Shown one piece after another: positions 20,446 through 28,746 of a stretch of 64,000 nucleotides of DNA; within the stretch, counting starts at the first letter, position 1, and each line of letters starts with the position of its first letter. A program made the position numbers and the translations under genes. The stretch comes from Microbacterium sp. zg-Y625 (lineage in GTDB: Bacteria; Actinomycetota; Actinomycetes; Actinomycetales; Microbacteriaceae), in the NCBI RefSeq assembly GCF_030246925.1, contig NZ_CP126740.1, positions 1,550,001 through 1,614,000 of the forward strand, read 5' to 3'. The notes under the pieces are model-generated. The model was not told the DNA's origin, ran no database searches, and was given only the letters and a program-made list of their open reading frames with translations.

Positions 20446-21306
20446 TCAGAACCCGAGGCGGCCCAGCTGCTTCGGGTCCCGCTGCCACTCCTTGGCGACA
20501 CGAACGTGCAGCTTGAGGAACACCCGGGTGCCGATCAGCGGTTCGATCTGCGCCCGGGCACGCGCGCCCACATCGCTCAGTCGCGACCCGCGGTGACCGA
20601 TGATGATCGCCTTCTGGCTGTCCCGCTCCACCACGATGCTGGCGAAGATGTCGGTGAGATCGCTGTCTTCGCGCTGGGCGATGTCGTCGACGGTCACGGC
20701 GATGGAGTGCGGCAGTTCGTCCCTGACGCCCTCGAGGGCCGCTTCGCGGATGATCTCGGCGATGCGGTCCTCGACGGACTCGTCGGTGACCACACCGTCT
20801 TCGTAGAGCGCAGGCCCCACCGGCATGAGCGAGAGCAGCTCGTCGGAGAGCACGTCCAGCTGGTCGTGGGTGAGGGCGGAGATCGGGATGACGGCGTGCC
20901 AGTCCTCGCGCAGCGCGTCGACCTCGATGAGCCGTTCGGCGATCTGCTCGCGGCCGCCGGCGTCGGTCTTGGTCACGAGCGCGACCTTCTTGGCGCGCGG
21001 GTAGTTGGAGAGCGACTCGGCGATCCGCCGGTCGCCCGGGCCGACCTTCTCGTTGGCGGGCACGCAGAAGGCGATGACGTCCACGTCGCCGAGCACCTGC
21101 TCGACGAGATCGTTGAGACGCTCGCCCAGCAGCGTCCGAGGACGATGGATGCCGGGGGTGTCGACGATCACGAGCTGACCGCCGGGGCGGTTCAGGATGC
21201 CGCGGATCGCGCGCCGCGTCGTCTGCGGCTTATCGCTGGTGATCGCGACCTTCTCGCCGACAAGGGCGTTGGTGAGGGTCGACTTCCCCACGTTGGGGCG
21301 TCCCAC
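20446..21306 (-). CDS. era: GTPase Era, N-terminus without canonical start
   Basis: Era is an essential GTPase for 16S rRNA and 30S maturation. The frame encodes the G motifs GRPNVGKSTL, VDTPGIHRP, TKTD and ISAL, and a C-terminal KH domain (IIGHRGSRLSDVGARAR). The first possible ATG/GTG/TTG start is GTG 21306, which begins directly at the P-loop. The 16 codons before it (EFRIDENVHRSGFVTF) include the expected first beta strand but contain no ATG, GTG or TTG and are bounded by the stop of the bile-salt-hydrolase gene at 21355-21357. Starting at 21306 would delete that strand. A non-standard AUC start at 21345, with GAGAG about 6 bases upstream, stop read-through or a sequence error are the alternatives. 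Confidence 0.85.
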   Translation of the reverse strand: MGRPNVGKSTLTNALVGEKVAITSDKPQTTRRAIRGILNRPGGQLVIVDTPGIHRPRTLLGERLNDLVEQVLGDVDVIAFCVPANEKVGPGDRRIAESLSNYPRAKKVALVTKTDAGGREQIAERLIEVDALREDWHAVIPISALTHDQLDVLSDELLSLMPVGPALYEDGVVTDESVEDRIAEIIREAALEGVRDELPHSIAVTVDDIAQREDSDLTDIFASIVVERDSQKAIIIGHRGSRLSDVGARARAQIEPLIGTRVFLKLHVRVAKEWQRDPKQLGRLGF

Positions 21307-21354
21307 GAAGGTGACGAAGCCGGAGCGGTGGACGTTCTCGTCGATGCGAAACTC

Positions 21355-22329
21355 TCAATTCTGCATATGGATCTGCTGCCCCTTGACCAGGGGGTAATCC
21401 ACCAGTGTAGTTGCGTCGAGATCCTCCTTGTGCATGTCGACGCCGGTCACCTGGCTGTTCTCATAGGTCGTGTAGTAGTAGATGCCCTTGTCGGTGTTGC
21501 AGCACGACGAGTAGATCGTGATCTCGAACTTGCCCGGCTCCACCTCCACCAGGCCGCGCTGCTGCGCGACGGATCCGAGGATCTGGAAGAACTGGCTGAT
21601 CGATTCCGATTCGGAATCCCCCGACACCGAGTTCATCTTCGTGAAGACGGCCTTCACGAAACGGGATGCCGACGACAGGTCACCGGGCAGGCCGATCGCC
21701 CCCATCCCGCGGCTGTAGACGTCGAAGTCCACCTCAGGGGCGAAGTTGTTCTCCGGCGGGTTCTTCGACAGGTGCATGAAGTTGTTGAGGTTGAACGACT
21801 GGATGTCGAAGGTCGGGTTGTTGGTCATCACTCCGAAGGGGTTGTCGTACACCCTCAGCCCCTCCTTCACGCTCTCCACCGTGATCGAGCCGTCCCTGTC
21901 GGAGATGATCCAGTGCAGGGGCGACGGCGGGAACTCGGCGCTGAACGCGGCATCCGTCACGACCACGTCCGCGAGCGCGGCCCGCACCTCGGCGACGGTC
22001 TCGAACTGCGCGAGCACCCACGGGATGAACTCGAACGACCCGACGTTCGTCTTCGCCGGGTCCTCCTGCTTGTAGTCGGCGTTCCCCGGGAAGTTGAGCC
22101 CCGCCATGCTGAGGCCCTTCTCGTTCGTCGCGTCGTAGTACAGCGGGTAGCCGTCGGCGATGTTCGCCATGCCGATGATGGCGTGGTGCGTCGCGAGCGT
22201 CGGCACCTTGCGGAACTCGAACGGGAAGTTCCGCGGGGTGATCGTGACCGTCTCGTGGTACGAGAATTCGAGGTCGAGATTACGCCCGAAGTAGTGGTCT
22301 TTCGTCGTGTAGTTCGCGCCTGTGCACAT
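21355..22329 (-). CDS. Bile salt hydrolase / penicillin V acylase family (Ntn hydrolase)
   Basis: This 324-residue linear-amide hydrolase would release glycine or taurine from bile salts, or cleave related amides. The nucleophile Cys2 follows the initiator Met. Active-site residues of characterised enzymes are present: Arg16 and Asp19 (FGRNLD), Asn79 (AGLNFPG), Asn170 (GVMTNNPTFD) and Arg223 (SASRFVKAVF). A clear GGAGG precedes the ATG. It is cytoplasmic, with no signal peptide. It is rich in Asn, Tyr and Lys, visibly lower in GC than its neighbours, and closer by eye to clostridial sequences than expected for this genome. It splits the corC-era junction, which suggests horizontal gain. Confidence 0.9.
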   Translation of the reverse strand: MCTGANYTTKDHYFGRNLDLEFSYHETVTITPRNFPFEFRKVPTLATHHAIIGMANIADGYPLYYDATNEKGLSMAGLNFPGNADYKQEDPAKTNVGSFEFIPWVLAQFETVAEVRAALADVVVTDAAFSAEFPPSPLHWIISDRDGSITVESVKEGLRVYDNPFGVMTNNPTFDIQSFNLNNFMHLSKNPPENNFAPEVDFDVYSRGMGAIGLPGDLSSASRFVKAVFTKMNSVSGDSESESISQFFQILGSVAQQRGLVEVEPGKFEITIYSSCCNTDKGIYYYTTYENSQVTGVDMHKEDLDATTLVDYPLVKGQQIHMQN

Positions 22330-22420
22330 GTGACGACCTCCGATGTCGCGGTGTCCGGCTGGTCCGGTAGCGCAACATTAGGCGGGCTCCAGGCCGCTCC
22401 GCTACGGGTCGCGTCGCGCG

Positions 22421-23794
22421 CTAGGAGGACTGCGCGGCTTCGGCCTCGCCGCGGCGGTTGATCCGCACCTCACCGGTGCGCGGGCGGGCGATCTGCCCGG
22501 TGCGCGGACCGCGCGCGGCGTTGTCGTCGCCGTTCTCGAGCGGTTCGGCCCGCTCCACGAACACGGTCGCGAGCCCTCGTCCCCGCCCGCGCGAGGCGCC
22601 GCCGGTGAGCACGAGCCCCTGCGCCTCGGCGGTCGCGCCGGGCATCGGCACGCGGCCGAGGGCCTTGCCCAGCAGACCGCCGATCGAGTCCACCTCGTCG
22701 TCTTCGAGCTCGATGCCGAACAGCTCGCCCACCTCGTCCAGGCCCAGGCGCGCGCTGACGCGGAAGTGGCCGTCGCCCAGGTCCACCACCTCGGCGACGC
22801 GCGCGTCGTACTCGTCGGCGATCTCGCCGACGAGCTCCTCGATGAGGTCCTCGAGGGTCACCAAGCCGGACACCCCGCCATACTCGTCCACGACGAGGCA
22901 CACGTGCACCGCGTCGCGTTTCATCTGCTGCAGCAGCGTCTCGGCCTTCATCGACTCCGGCACGAAGACCGCCTTGCGGGCGATGCGGCTGACGGGGGCG
23001 TTGCGCCAGGCGCTCTCGTCGCGGAAGGCGAACTGCACCAGGTCCTTCAGATACAGCACCCCGACGACGTCGTCGGCGTCGTCGTCGACCACCGGGAGGC
23101 GTGAGACACCCCGGTCGAGGAAGAGCTTCATCGCCTCGTGGGTGGTGGCTGCGGCATCGACCGAGACCATGTCGGTGCGGGGCACCATCACGGCGCGCAC
23201 GAACGTGTCGGTGAAGTCGAACACCGAGTGGATGAGCTCGCGGTCATCCTCTTCGATGAGGTCCTGCGAGGCGGCCTCATCGACCATGCTGAGCAGCTGC
23301 TCCTCCGAGGCGAAGGTCGCGTTGCGCGACACCCCCGGGGTGAACCGGTTGCCGAGGATGACGAGCAGGTGGGCCAGCGGTCCCAGCACGATGCGGGCGC
23401 CACGCACGATCGGTGCGGCGGTGCGCAGCAGTCCGGCCGCGTGCTGACGTCCGGCGGAGCGCGGGCTGGCGCCCACCAGCACGAAGGACACCACCGTCAT
23501 GAGCAGCGCTGCAGCCAGCATCGCCCACCAGATGTTGTCGAATGCCAGCATGAAGGCGACGGTGACCAGCACCGCGGCGGTGGTCTCGGCGAGGATGCGG
23601 ATGAACACCACCGCGTTGCCGTGTGCTTCGGGGTCATCTGCGATCTTCGTCAGCGCCGCGCGCGAGCGGGCGGTTGCGGCGAGTTCGGTGAGACCTGCGC
23701 GTCCGGTCACCGCCAAGGCTGCGTCGAGCGCCGCCATCAGACCACCGAGCGCCACCAGCAGGACGGCGGCGAGCAGCAGGAGCAGCTCGGTCAT
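22421..23794 (-). CDS. CNNM/CorC-HlyC family membrane protein
   Basis: This 457-residue protein has an N-terminal membrane domain of four spans (CNNM/DUF21), two CBS domains (around RAVMVPRTDMVSVDA and LQQMKRDAVHVCLVVDEYGG) and a C-terminal CorC_HlyC domain (GDGHFRVSARLGLDEVGELF). It is linked to magnesium or cobalt efflux. A basic, disordered tail follows. Its ATG overlaps the ybeY stop by four bases (ATGA), so it belongs to the phoH-ybeY transcript. Confidence 0.9.
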   Translation of the reverse strand: MTELLLLLAAVLLVALGGLMAALDAALAVTGRAGLTELAATARSRAALTKIADDPEAHGNAVVFIRILAETTAAVLVTVAFMLAFDNIWWAMLAAALLMTVVSFVLVGASPRSAGRQHAAGLLRTAAPIVRGARIVLGPLAHLLVILGNRFTPGVSRNATFASEEQLLSMVDEAASQDLIEEDDRELIHSVFDFTDTFVRAVMVPRTDMVSVDAAATTHEAMKLFLDRGVSRLPVVDDDADDVVGVLYLKDLVQFAFRDESAWRNAPVSRIARKAVFVPESMKAETLLQQMKRDAVHVCLVVDEYGGVSGLVTLEDLIEELVGEIADEYDARVAEVVDLGDGHFRVSARLGLDEVGELFGIELEDDEVDSIGGLLGKALGRVPMPGATAEAQGLVLTGGASRGRGRGLATVFVERAEPLENGDDNAARGPRTGQIARPRTGEVRINRRGEAEAAQSS

Positions 23795-24261
23795 GCGCGC
23801 GGACGTCGCCGCTCAGCCGCGGCGAAGTCGAGGATGAGCTGCTTCTGCAGCCCGAACATCTCCCGTTCCTCCTCGGGCTCGGCGTGGTCGAAGCCGAGGA
23901 GGTGAAGCAGACCGTGCGTGGTGAGCATCACGAGTTCGTCGAGCGTGGAGTGGCGCGCCGCCAGCGCCTGGGCCTCGGCCACCTGCGGGCAGAGCACGAT
24001 GTCGCCCAGCAGACCTGCTGGTGTGGGCATGTCTTCTGTTCCGGGGCGCAGCTCGTCCATCGGGAAGCTCAGCACATCGGTCGGCCCGGGCTCGTCCATC
24101 CACTGCACGTGCAGCGCCTCCATGGCGCCCTCATCGACGAGCAGAATCGCCACGTCGGCGTCGGGGCTGACGTTGAGGCCCGCGAGGTTGTGCTCCATGA
24201 GGCGCAGCAGCACGGTCTCATCGACCGGCACTCCCGACTCGTTGTTGATCTCGATGGTCAT
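23791..24261 (-). CDS. ybeY: Endoribonuclease YbeY
   Basis: YbeY is a zinc RNase for 16S rRNA 3' maturation and ribosome quality control. The 156-residue protein has the metal motif HGLLHLLGFDH (H-x3-H-x5-H) and the upstream conserved Arg/Asp region PTDVLSFPMDE. It overlaps phoH upstream and corC downstream by 4 bases each (ATGA), typical of a coupled cluster with era. Confidence 0.95.
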   Translation of the reverse strand: MTIEINNESGVPVDETVLLRLMEHNLAGLNVSPDADVAILLVDEGAMEALHVQWMDEPGPTDVLSFPMDELRPGTEDMPTPAGLLGDIVLCPQVAEAQALAARHSTLDELVMLTTHGLLHLLGFDHAEPEEEREMFGLQKQLILDFAAAERRRPRA

Positions 24262-25355
24262 GAGCGTCCTCGTTTGGGGATGTGGTCGCGCGGCCCGGCA
24301 GCGCGCGACGCACCGCGCCGTTCGGCGCGGTTGGCGAATTCGGATGCCTCGTCCCGCTCGCGCCGGTGGGCGAGGCGCTGCTCGTCGTAGACGCTGTAGG
24401 CGTCGACGATGCGCCCGACGAGGGTGTGCCGCACCACGTCGTCGCTGGTGAGCTGGGCGAAGTGGATGTCGTCGATGTCCTTCAGCACGCGGGTGACCAG
24501 GCGCAGCCCGGAGGTGCCCTGCGGCAGGTCGACCTGGGTGATGTCGCCGGTGACCACCATGCGGGTGCCGAAGCCCAGGCGCGTGAGGAACATCTTCATC
24601 TGCTCGGGCGTGGTGTTCTGCGCCTCGTCGAGCACGACGAAGGAGTCGTTCAGCGTGCGCCCGCGCATGTACGCCAGCGGTGCGACCTCGATGGTGCCGC
24701 TGGCCATCAGCTTCGGCACGAGCTCGGGGTCGAGCATCTCGTTGAGCGCGTCGTACAGCGGGCGCAGGTAGGGGTCGATCTTGTCGGTCAGCGAACCGGG
24801 GAGAAAGCCCAGCCGCTCCCCCGCCTCGACGGCCGGACGGGTGAGGATGATGCGGTTCACCTCTTTGCGCTGCAGCGCCTGCACGGCCTTGGCCATCGCG
24901 AGGTAGGTCTTGCCGGTGCCGGCCGGACCGATGCCGAAGACGATCGTGTTCTCGTCGATCGCGTCGACGTACGCCTTCTGCCCGGCGGTCTTCGGGCGGA
25001 TGACCTTGCCCCGCGACGTCAGGATGGCCTCGCCCATCACTTCCGACGGGCGGGGTCCGTCGCTGCGCAGCATGCGACTCGAACTCGCCACGTCGGTCGC
25101 GTCGAGACCCTGACCGGCGCGCGCCATCACGATGAGCTCGTCGACGAGCTCGCGCGCGGCGGCGACCGCCGTGGCATCCCCCGACAGTGTGATCTCGTTC
25201 CCGCGCACGTGCACGTCCACGTCGGGATGCTCGCGCTCGACCACCCGCAGCAGGCGATCCTGCGGCCCCAGCAGCTGCACCATCGCCACGCCGTCGACCC
25301 AGATGCGGTCGACCGTGCCGGCGCCCGAGGGCTCCCCTGCGTCAGCTTCCGACAC
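24258..25355 (-). CDS. phoH: PhoH-like ATPase
   Basis: This 365-residue protein has an N-terminal small domain (DVDVHVRGNEITLSGDATAV) and a P-loop ATPase/helicase core. Motifs seen are Walker A GIGPAGTGKTYLA, Walker B FVVLDEAQNTTPEQ and TGDITQVDLP. It is thought to act with YbeY in RNA processing. I chose GTG 25355 because GGAGG lies 6 bases upstream; this overlaps the HIT gene by 14 bases. Longer upstream reading looks like shadow sequence. Confidence 0.93.
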   Translation of the reverse strand: MSEADAGEPSGAGTVDRIWVDGVAMVQLLGPQDRLLRVVEREHPDVDVHVRGNEITLSGDATAVAAARELVDELIVMARAGQGLDATDVASSSRMLRSDGPRPSEVMGEAILTSRGKVIRPKTAGQKAYVDAIDENTIVFGIGPAGTGKTYLAMAKAVQALQRKEVNRIILTRPAVEAGERLGFLPGSLTDKIDPYLRPLYDALNEMLDPELVPKLMASGTIEVAPLAYMRGRTLNDSFVVLDEAQNTTPEQMKMFLTRLGFGTRMVVTGDITQVDLPQGTSGLRLVTRVLKDIDDIHFAQLTSDDVVRHTLVGRIVDAYSVYDEQRLAHRRERDEASEFANRAERRGASRAAGPRDHIPKRGRS

Positions 25356-25689
25356 TCGACTCCTCCAAGCCACCGGCGAGCACGTGCGCGTGCACGTGGA
25401 AAACGGTCTGACCGGCACTCGGGCCGGTGTTGAACACCAGACGGAAATCACCCTCACCGTGCTCGGCCGCGAGGCTCGAGGCAAGCCCCACCAGCTCGGC
25501 GAGCAGCGCGGGGTCGCCGGCGGCGAGCTCGGCCACGTTGCGATACTCCTGCGTCTTGGGGATGACGAGCAGGTGCACCGGCGCCTGTGGTGCGATGTCG
25601 CGGATGGCGAACGCGTTCTCGGTCTCGGCGACGATGTCGGAGGGGATCTCGCCGTTGAGGATGCGGGTGAACACGCTCGGTTCAGTCAT
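25342..25689 (-). CDS. HIT-family hydrolase (histidine triad)
   Basis: This 115-residue protein binds purine nucleotides and hydrolyses AMP-linked amides or similar compounds. The catalytic triad motif HVHAHVLAGG is near the C-terminus, and the N-terminal SVFTRILNGEIPSDIVAET is typical of HINT-like members. TAGACT (25702-25697) lies 7 bases before the ATG, so an internal leaderless promoter probably drives HIT-phoH-ybeY-corC and the genes after them. Confidence 0.93.
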   Translation of the reverse strand: MTEPSVFTRILNGEIPSDIVAETENAFAIRDIAPQAPVHLLVIPKTQEYRNVAELAAGDPALLAELVGLASSLAAEHGEGDFRLVFNTGPSAGQTVFHVHAHVLAGGLEESSVGS

Positions 25690-25751
25690 GCGGTCCAGTC
25701 TACCGAGCGCCCCGGTCACTGCGCCTTGCCGGGGCTCGCGCGGCCTCGCCG

Positions 25752-26486
25752 TCACCAGCGGCCGAGCGACGCGTTGACGAGCGCGAGGGCTGCCGGTCCT
25801 GCGGTCGAGGTGCGCAGCACCGTCGCCCCCAGGCGCACCTGCACCGCGCCGGCGGCATCCAGCGCCTGCAGCTCTTCGGGGGCGATGCCGCCCTCGGGCC
25901 CCACGACCAGCACGAGGTCGCGAGCGTCGTCGGTGGCGGCAAGGGCCGTCAGGGCGACGGATGCCGTGGGCTCGAGCACCAGCATCTGCGCCGTCTCGGC
26001 CATCTGCGTCAGCTGACGGGTGGTCACGACGGGGGCGACGTCCGGCAGCCAGGCCCGGTGGGCCTGCTTGCCGGCCTCGCGGGCGATGGTCGCCCAGCGC
26101 GCGCGTCCCTTCTCGGCCTTCGCGGCGTCCCAGCGCGACACGCTGCGGGCCGCCTGCCAGGGGATCACCTCGTCGACGCCGAGTTCGGTCGCGGCCTGCA
26201 CGGCGAGCTCGTCACGGTCGCCTTTCGCGAGGGCCTGCACGAGCACGACGCGGCGGGCCGGCGGGGGCACGACCTCGCGCTCGGTGACCTCGACGACGAC
26301 CTCGCGGGGCGCGACCGACGCGCAGACGCCGCTGAGCCAGGTTCCGCGCCCGTCGCCGAGGGTGACTCCCTCGCCGACGCGCACCCGGCGGACGGCGGCG
26401 GCATGGTGCGCCTCGGCCCCCGTGAGGGTCACCCGGTCGCCGGGCGTGGCGCCGGCTGCCGCTTCGTCGACGAAGTGCAGCGCCAT
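25752..26486 (-). CDS. rsmE: 16S rRNA m3U1498 methyltransferase
   Basis: This is a SPOUT-fold methyltransferase of 244 residues. It has the N-terminal PUA-like part (LTGAEAHHAAAVRRVRVG) and the C-terminal knot motifs LVVGPEGGIAPEE and RLGATVLRTSTA that bind S-adenosylmethionine. It starts just after the dnaJ stop (3 bases apart), so the two are co-transcribed in the heat-shock operon. Confidence 0.94.
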   Translation of the reverse strand: MALHFVDEAAAGATPGDRVTLTGAEAHHAAAVRRVRVGEGVTLGDGRGTWLSGVCASVAPREVVVEVTEREVVPPPARRVVLVQALAKGDRDELAVQAATELGVDEVIPWQAARSVSRWDAAKAEKGRARWATIAREAGKQAHRAWLPDVAPVVTTRQLTQMAETAQMLVLEPTASVALTALAATDDARDLVLVVGPEGGIAPEELQALDAAGAVQVRLGATVLRTSTAGPAALALVNASLGRW

Positions 26487-26488
26487 CG

Positions 26489-27601
26489 TCAGCCGCGGAA
26501 CCGGTCGCGGAGCTTGGAGAACAGACCCTGGTGGAACTCCGCCAGCCGGGGGCTCGGCGACTTCGTGCGCCGGGCGAAGTCCTCGATGAGGGCCCGCTCC
26601 TTGGCGTCGAGGCGCGTCGGGGTCACGACGTGAACGGCCACCCTGAGGTCGCCACGCTGCGCGCCGCGCAGCGGGGTGATGCCGCGACCCTTGATCGTGA
26701 GCACATCGCCGGACTGCACGCCGGGGCGCACGTCGAGGTCCACCGGACCATCGAGGGATTCGATGGTGGTCTCGGTGCCGAGGATGGCGTCGGGCATCGA
26801 CACCTCGAGGGTGGCCAGCAGGTCATCGCCCTCGCGGCTGAAGGTCTCGTGCGACGCGACCGTGACCTCGATGTACAGGTCGCCGTTCGGGCCGCCTGCG
26901 GGGCCGACCTCGCCGGATCCCGGCAGCTGCAGGCGCAGCCCGGTCTCGACCCCGGCGGGGATGTCGAGGGAGACCGTGCGACGGGCGCGCACGCGTCCCT
27001 GGCCCTGGCACGTGGTGCAGGGGAACGGGATGGTCGTGCCGTAGCCCTGGCACACGTTGCAGGGCTGCGAGGTGACGACGTTGCCGAGGAGGCTGCGCAC
27101 GGTGCGCTGCACGTGACCGGTGCCGTGGCAGATGTCGCAGGTCGCCGGCTGCGTGCCGGGCTGGCAGCACGAGCCCTGGCAGGTGTCGCAGAGCACCGCC
27201 GTGTCGACTTCGATGTCACGATGCACGCCGAACACCACGTCGCCCAGCTGGAGCGTCACGCGCACGAGCGCGTCCTGGCCGCGTTCGCGGCGCGACCGCG
27301 GGCGCCCGGCTCGACCGCCGCCCCCGCCGCCGGCACCGAAGAACGTCTCGAAGATGTCGCCGAAGTTGGTGAAGCCGCCGGCTCCGCCCAGGCCGCTGTC
27401 GCCGCCCATGTCGTAGCGGGCGCGCTGGTCGGGGTCGCTGAGCACGTCGTAGGCGTGGGTCACCAGCTTGAAGCGCTCCGATGCCTCCTCGCCGGGGTTG
27501 ACGTCGGGGTGCAGCTCGCGCGCGAGACGGCGGTACGCCTTCTTGATCTCCTCGGGGGTTGCATCGCGCGAGACGCCGAGTACGTCGTAGTGGTCAGCCA
27601 C
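26489..27601 (-). CDS. dnaJ: Chaperone DnaJ
   Basis: DnaJ is the co-chaperone that delivers clients to DnaK. The 370-residue protein has the J domain (HPD inside [16 protein letters not shown]), a Gly/Phe-rich linker ([11 protein letters not shown]), four zinc motifs and the C-terminal peptide-binding domains. The first zinc motif reads CDTCQGSCC instead of ending in Gly; the other motifs ([24 protein letters not shown]) are normal. The start is GTG 27601 with AAAGG upstream. It follows hrcA and is probably under HrcA/CIRCE control. Confidence 0.96.
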   Translation of the reverse strand: MADHYDVLGVSRDATPEEIKKAYRRLARELHPDVNPGEEASERFKLVTHAYDVLSDPDQRARYDMGGDSGLGGAGGFTNFGDIFETFFGAGGGGGGRAGRPRSRRERGQDALVRVTLQLGDVVFGVHRDIEVDTAVLCDTCQGSCCQPGTQPATCDICHGTGHVQRTVRSLLGNVVTSQPCNVCQGYGTTIPFPCTTCQGQGRVRARRTVSLDIPAGVETGLRLQLPGSGEVGPAGGPNGDLYIEVTVASHETFSREGDDLLATLEVSMPDAILGTETTIESLDGPVDLDVRPGVQSGDVLTIKGRGITPLRGAQRGDLRVAVHVVTPTRLDAKERALIEDFARRTKSPSPRLAEFHQGLFSKLRDRFRG

Positions 27602-27640
27602 AGTCGCCTTTCGTGCCGCGGTGAGGCGGCGTCGGGTTCG

Positions 27641-28678
27641 TCAGCGGGAGCTCTCGTCTTCTTCGAGCAGCCGGCTCAGATAGTGAGCGACGGCGCGGAC
27701 GGCCGCCATGTTCGTGGGGTAGTCCATGCGGGTGGGGCCGAGCAGGCCGATGCGCGCACGCGATCCTGTCGCGTCGTAGTCGCCGGTGATGACGGATGCC
27801 TCGCCGAGCCCGAACGGCTCGTTCTCGCGGCCGATGCTCGCGGCCAGACCCTGGTCGTCCGGGACCATCTCGGTCATGAGGCGGATGAGCGTCACCTGCT
27901 CCTCGATCGCCTCGAGGAGCGGATAGATGCTGCCGCGGAAGTCCTGCTCGCGTCGGGCGAGGGTGGCGCTGCCGGCGAGCATGAGGCGATCCTGACGGAA
28001 CTCCTCGAGCTCCTCGGCCACGACCACCGCGATCGAGCGGACGGCGTGGTCGAAGGGGGCGGGCTGGGGCGGCGTCGCGAGCAGGTCGGCGATGGCCTGC
28101 GCGCCAGATTGCACACTGGTGCCGGTGAGCATGCTCGCCAGCCGTGCGCGGACGCGCGTCATGCCCTCGTCGCCGAGGTCGGTCGGAACCGTCGCGATGC
28201 GCTGCGACACCCGGCCGATGTCGGTCACGACGATGACGATCACGCGACCGCCGCCGAGGTCGACCAGCTCCAGGTGCGACACGTGCGCCCGCGCGAACGA
28301 CGGGTACTGCACGATCGCGACCTGACCGGTCAGCTGCGTGAGCGCCCGCACGGTGCGGGTGAGCAGGTCGTCCAGGTCGCCGGAGCCGTCGAGGAACGAC
28401 GCGATCGCCGAGCGCTGCGCCGGAGTCAGCGGGCGAAGCTGCGCGAGGTGGTCGACGAAGACCCGGTAGCCCTTGTCTGTGGGAACACGACCGGACGACG
28501 TGTGCGGGGCGACGATGAGCTCTTCGTCTTCGAGCTGCGCCATGTCGTTGCGGATCGTGGCGGCCGAGACGCCGAAGGCGTGGCGCTCGACGATCGCCTT
28601 GCTGCCCACCGGCTCGTGGGTGTCGACGTAGTCCTGCACGATGGCGCGCAGCACCTGCAGGCCGCGTTCGCTGACCAT
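27641..28678 (-). CDS. hrcA: Heat-inducible transcription repressor HrcA
   Basis: HrcA represses chaperone genes by binding CIRCE. The 345-residue protein has an N-terminal winged helix (VLRAIVQDYVDTHEPVGSKAI) and the GAF-like HrcA domain. A GGAGG ribosome site precedes the ATG, and a CIRCE element lies 14 bases upstream of the start, so hrcA and dnaJ are autoregulated. This is the usual hrcA-dnaJ order for the second dnaJ of actinobacteria. Confidence 0.96.
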   Translation of the reverse strand: MVSERGLQVLRAIVQDYVDTHEPVGSKAIVERHAFGVSAATIRNDMAQLEDEELIVAPHTSSGRVPTDKGYRVFVDHLAQLRPLTPAQRSAIASFLDGSGDLDDLLTRTVRALTQLTGQVAIVQYPSFARAHVSHLELVDLGGGRVIVIVVTDIGRVSQRIATVPTDLGDEGMTRVRARLASMLTGTSVQSGAQAIADLLATPPQPAPFDHAVRSIAVVVAEELEEFRQDRLMLAGSATLARREQDFRGSIYPLLEAIEEQVTLIRLMTEMVPDDQGLAASIGRENEPFGLGEASVITGDYDATGSRARIGLLGPTRMDYPTNMAAVRAVAHYLSRLLEEDESSR

Positions 28679-28691
28679 CCCACTCCCTCCG

Positions 28692-28718
28692 CTGGCACTC
28701 GTTGTCCGTGAGTGCCAA
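28692..28718. promoter_or_regulatory. CIRCE operator of hrcA-dnaJ
   Basis: TGGCACTC, nine spacer bases (GTTGTCCGT), then GAGTGCCA forms the controlling inverted repeat of chaperone expression. Both arms match the core of the consensus GCACTC-N9-GAGTGC. On the minus strand a TAGAAT box (28727-28722) lies directly upstream, so HrcA bound here would cover the transcription start. Confidence 0.92.
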
Positions 28719-28746
28719 TTCTACCGTGTCGCCCCCGGAACCGGCG

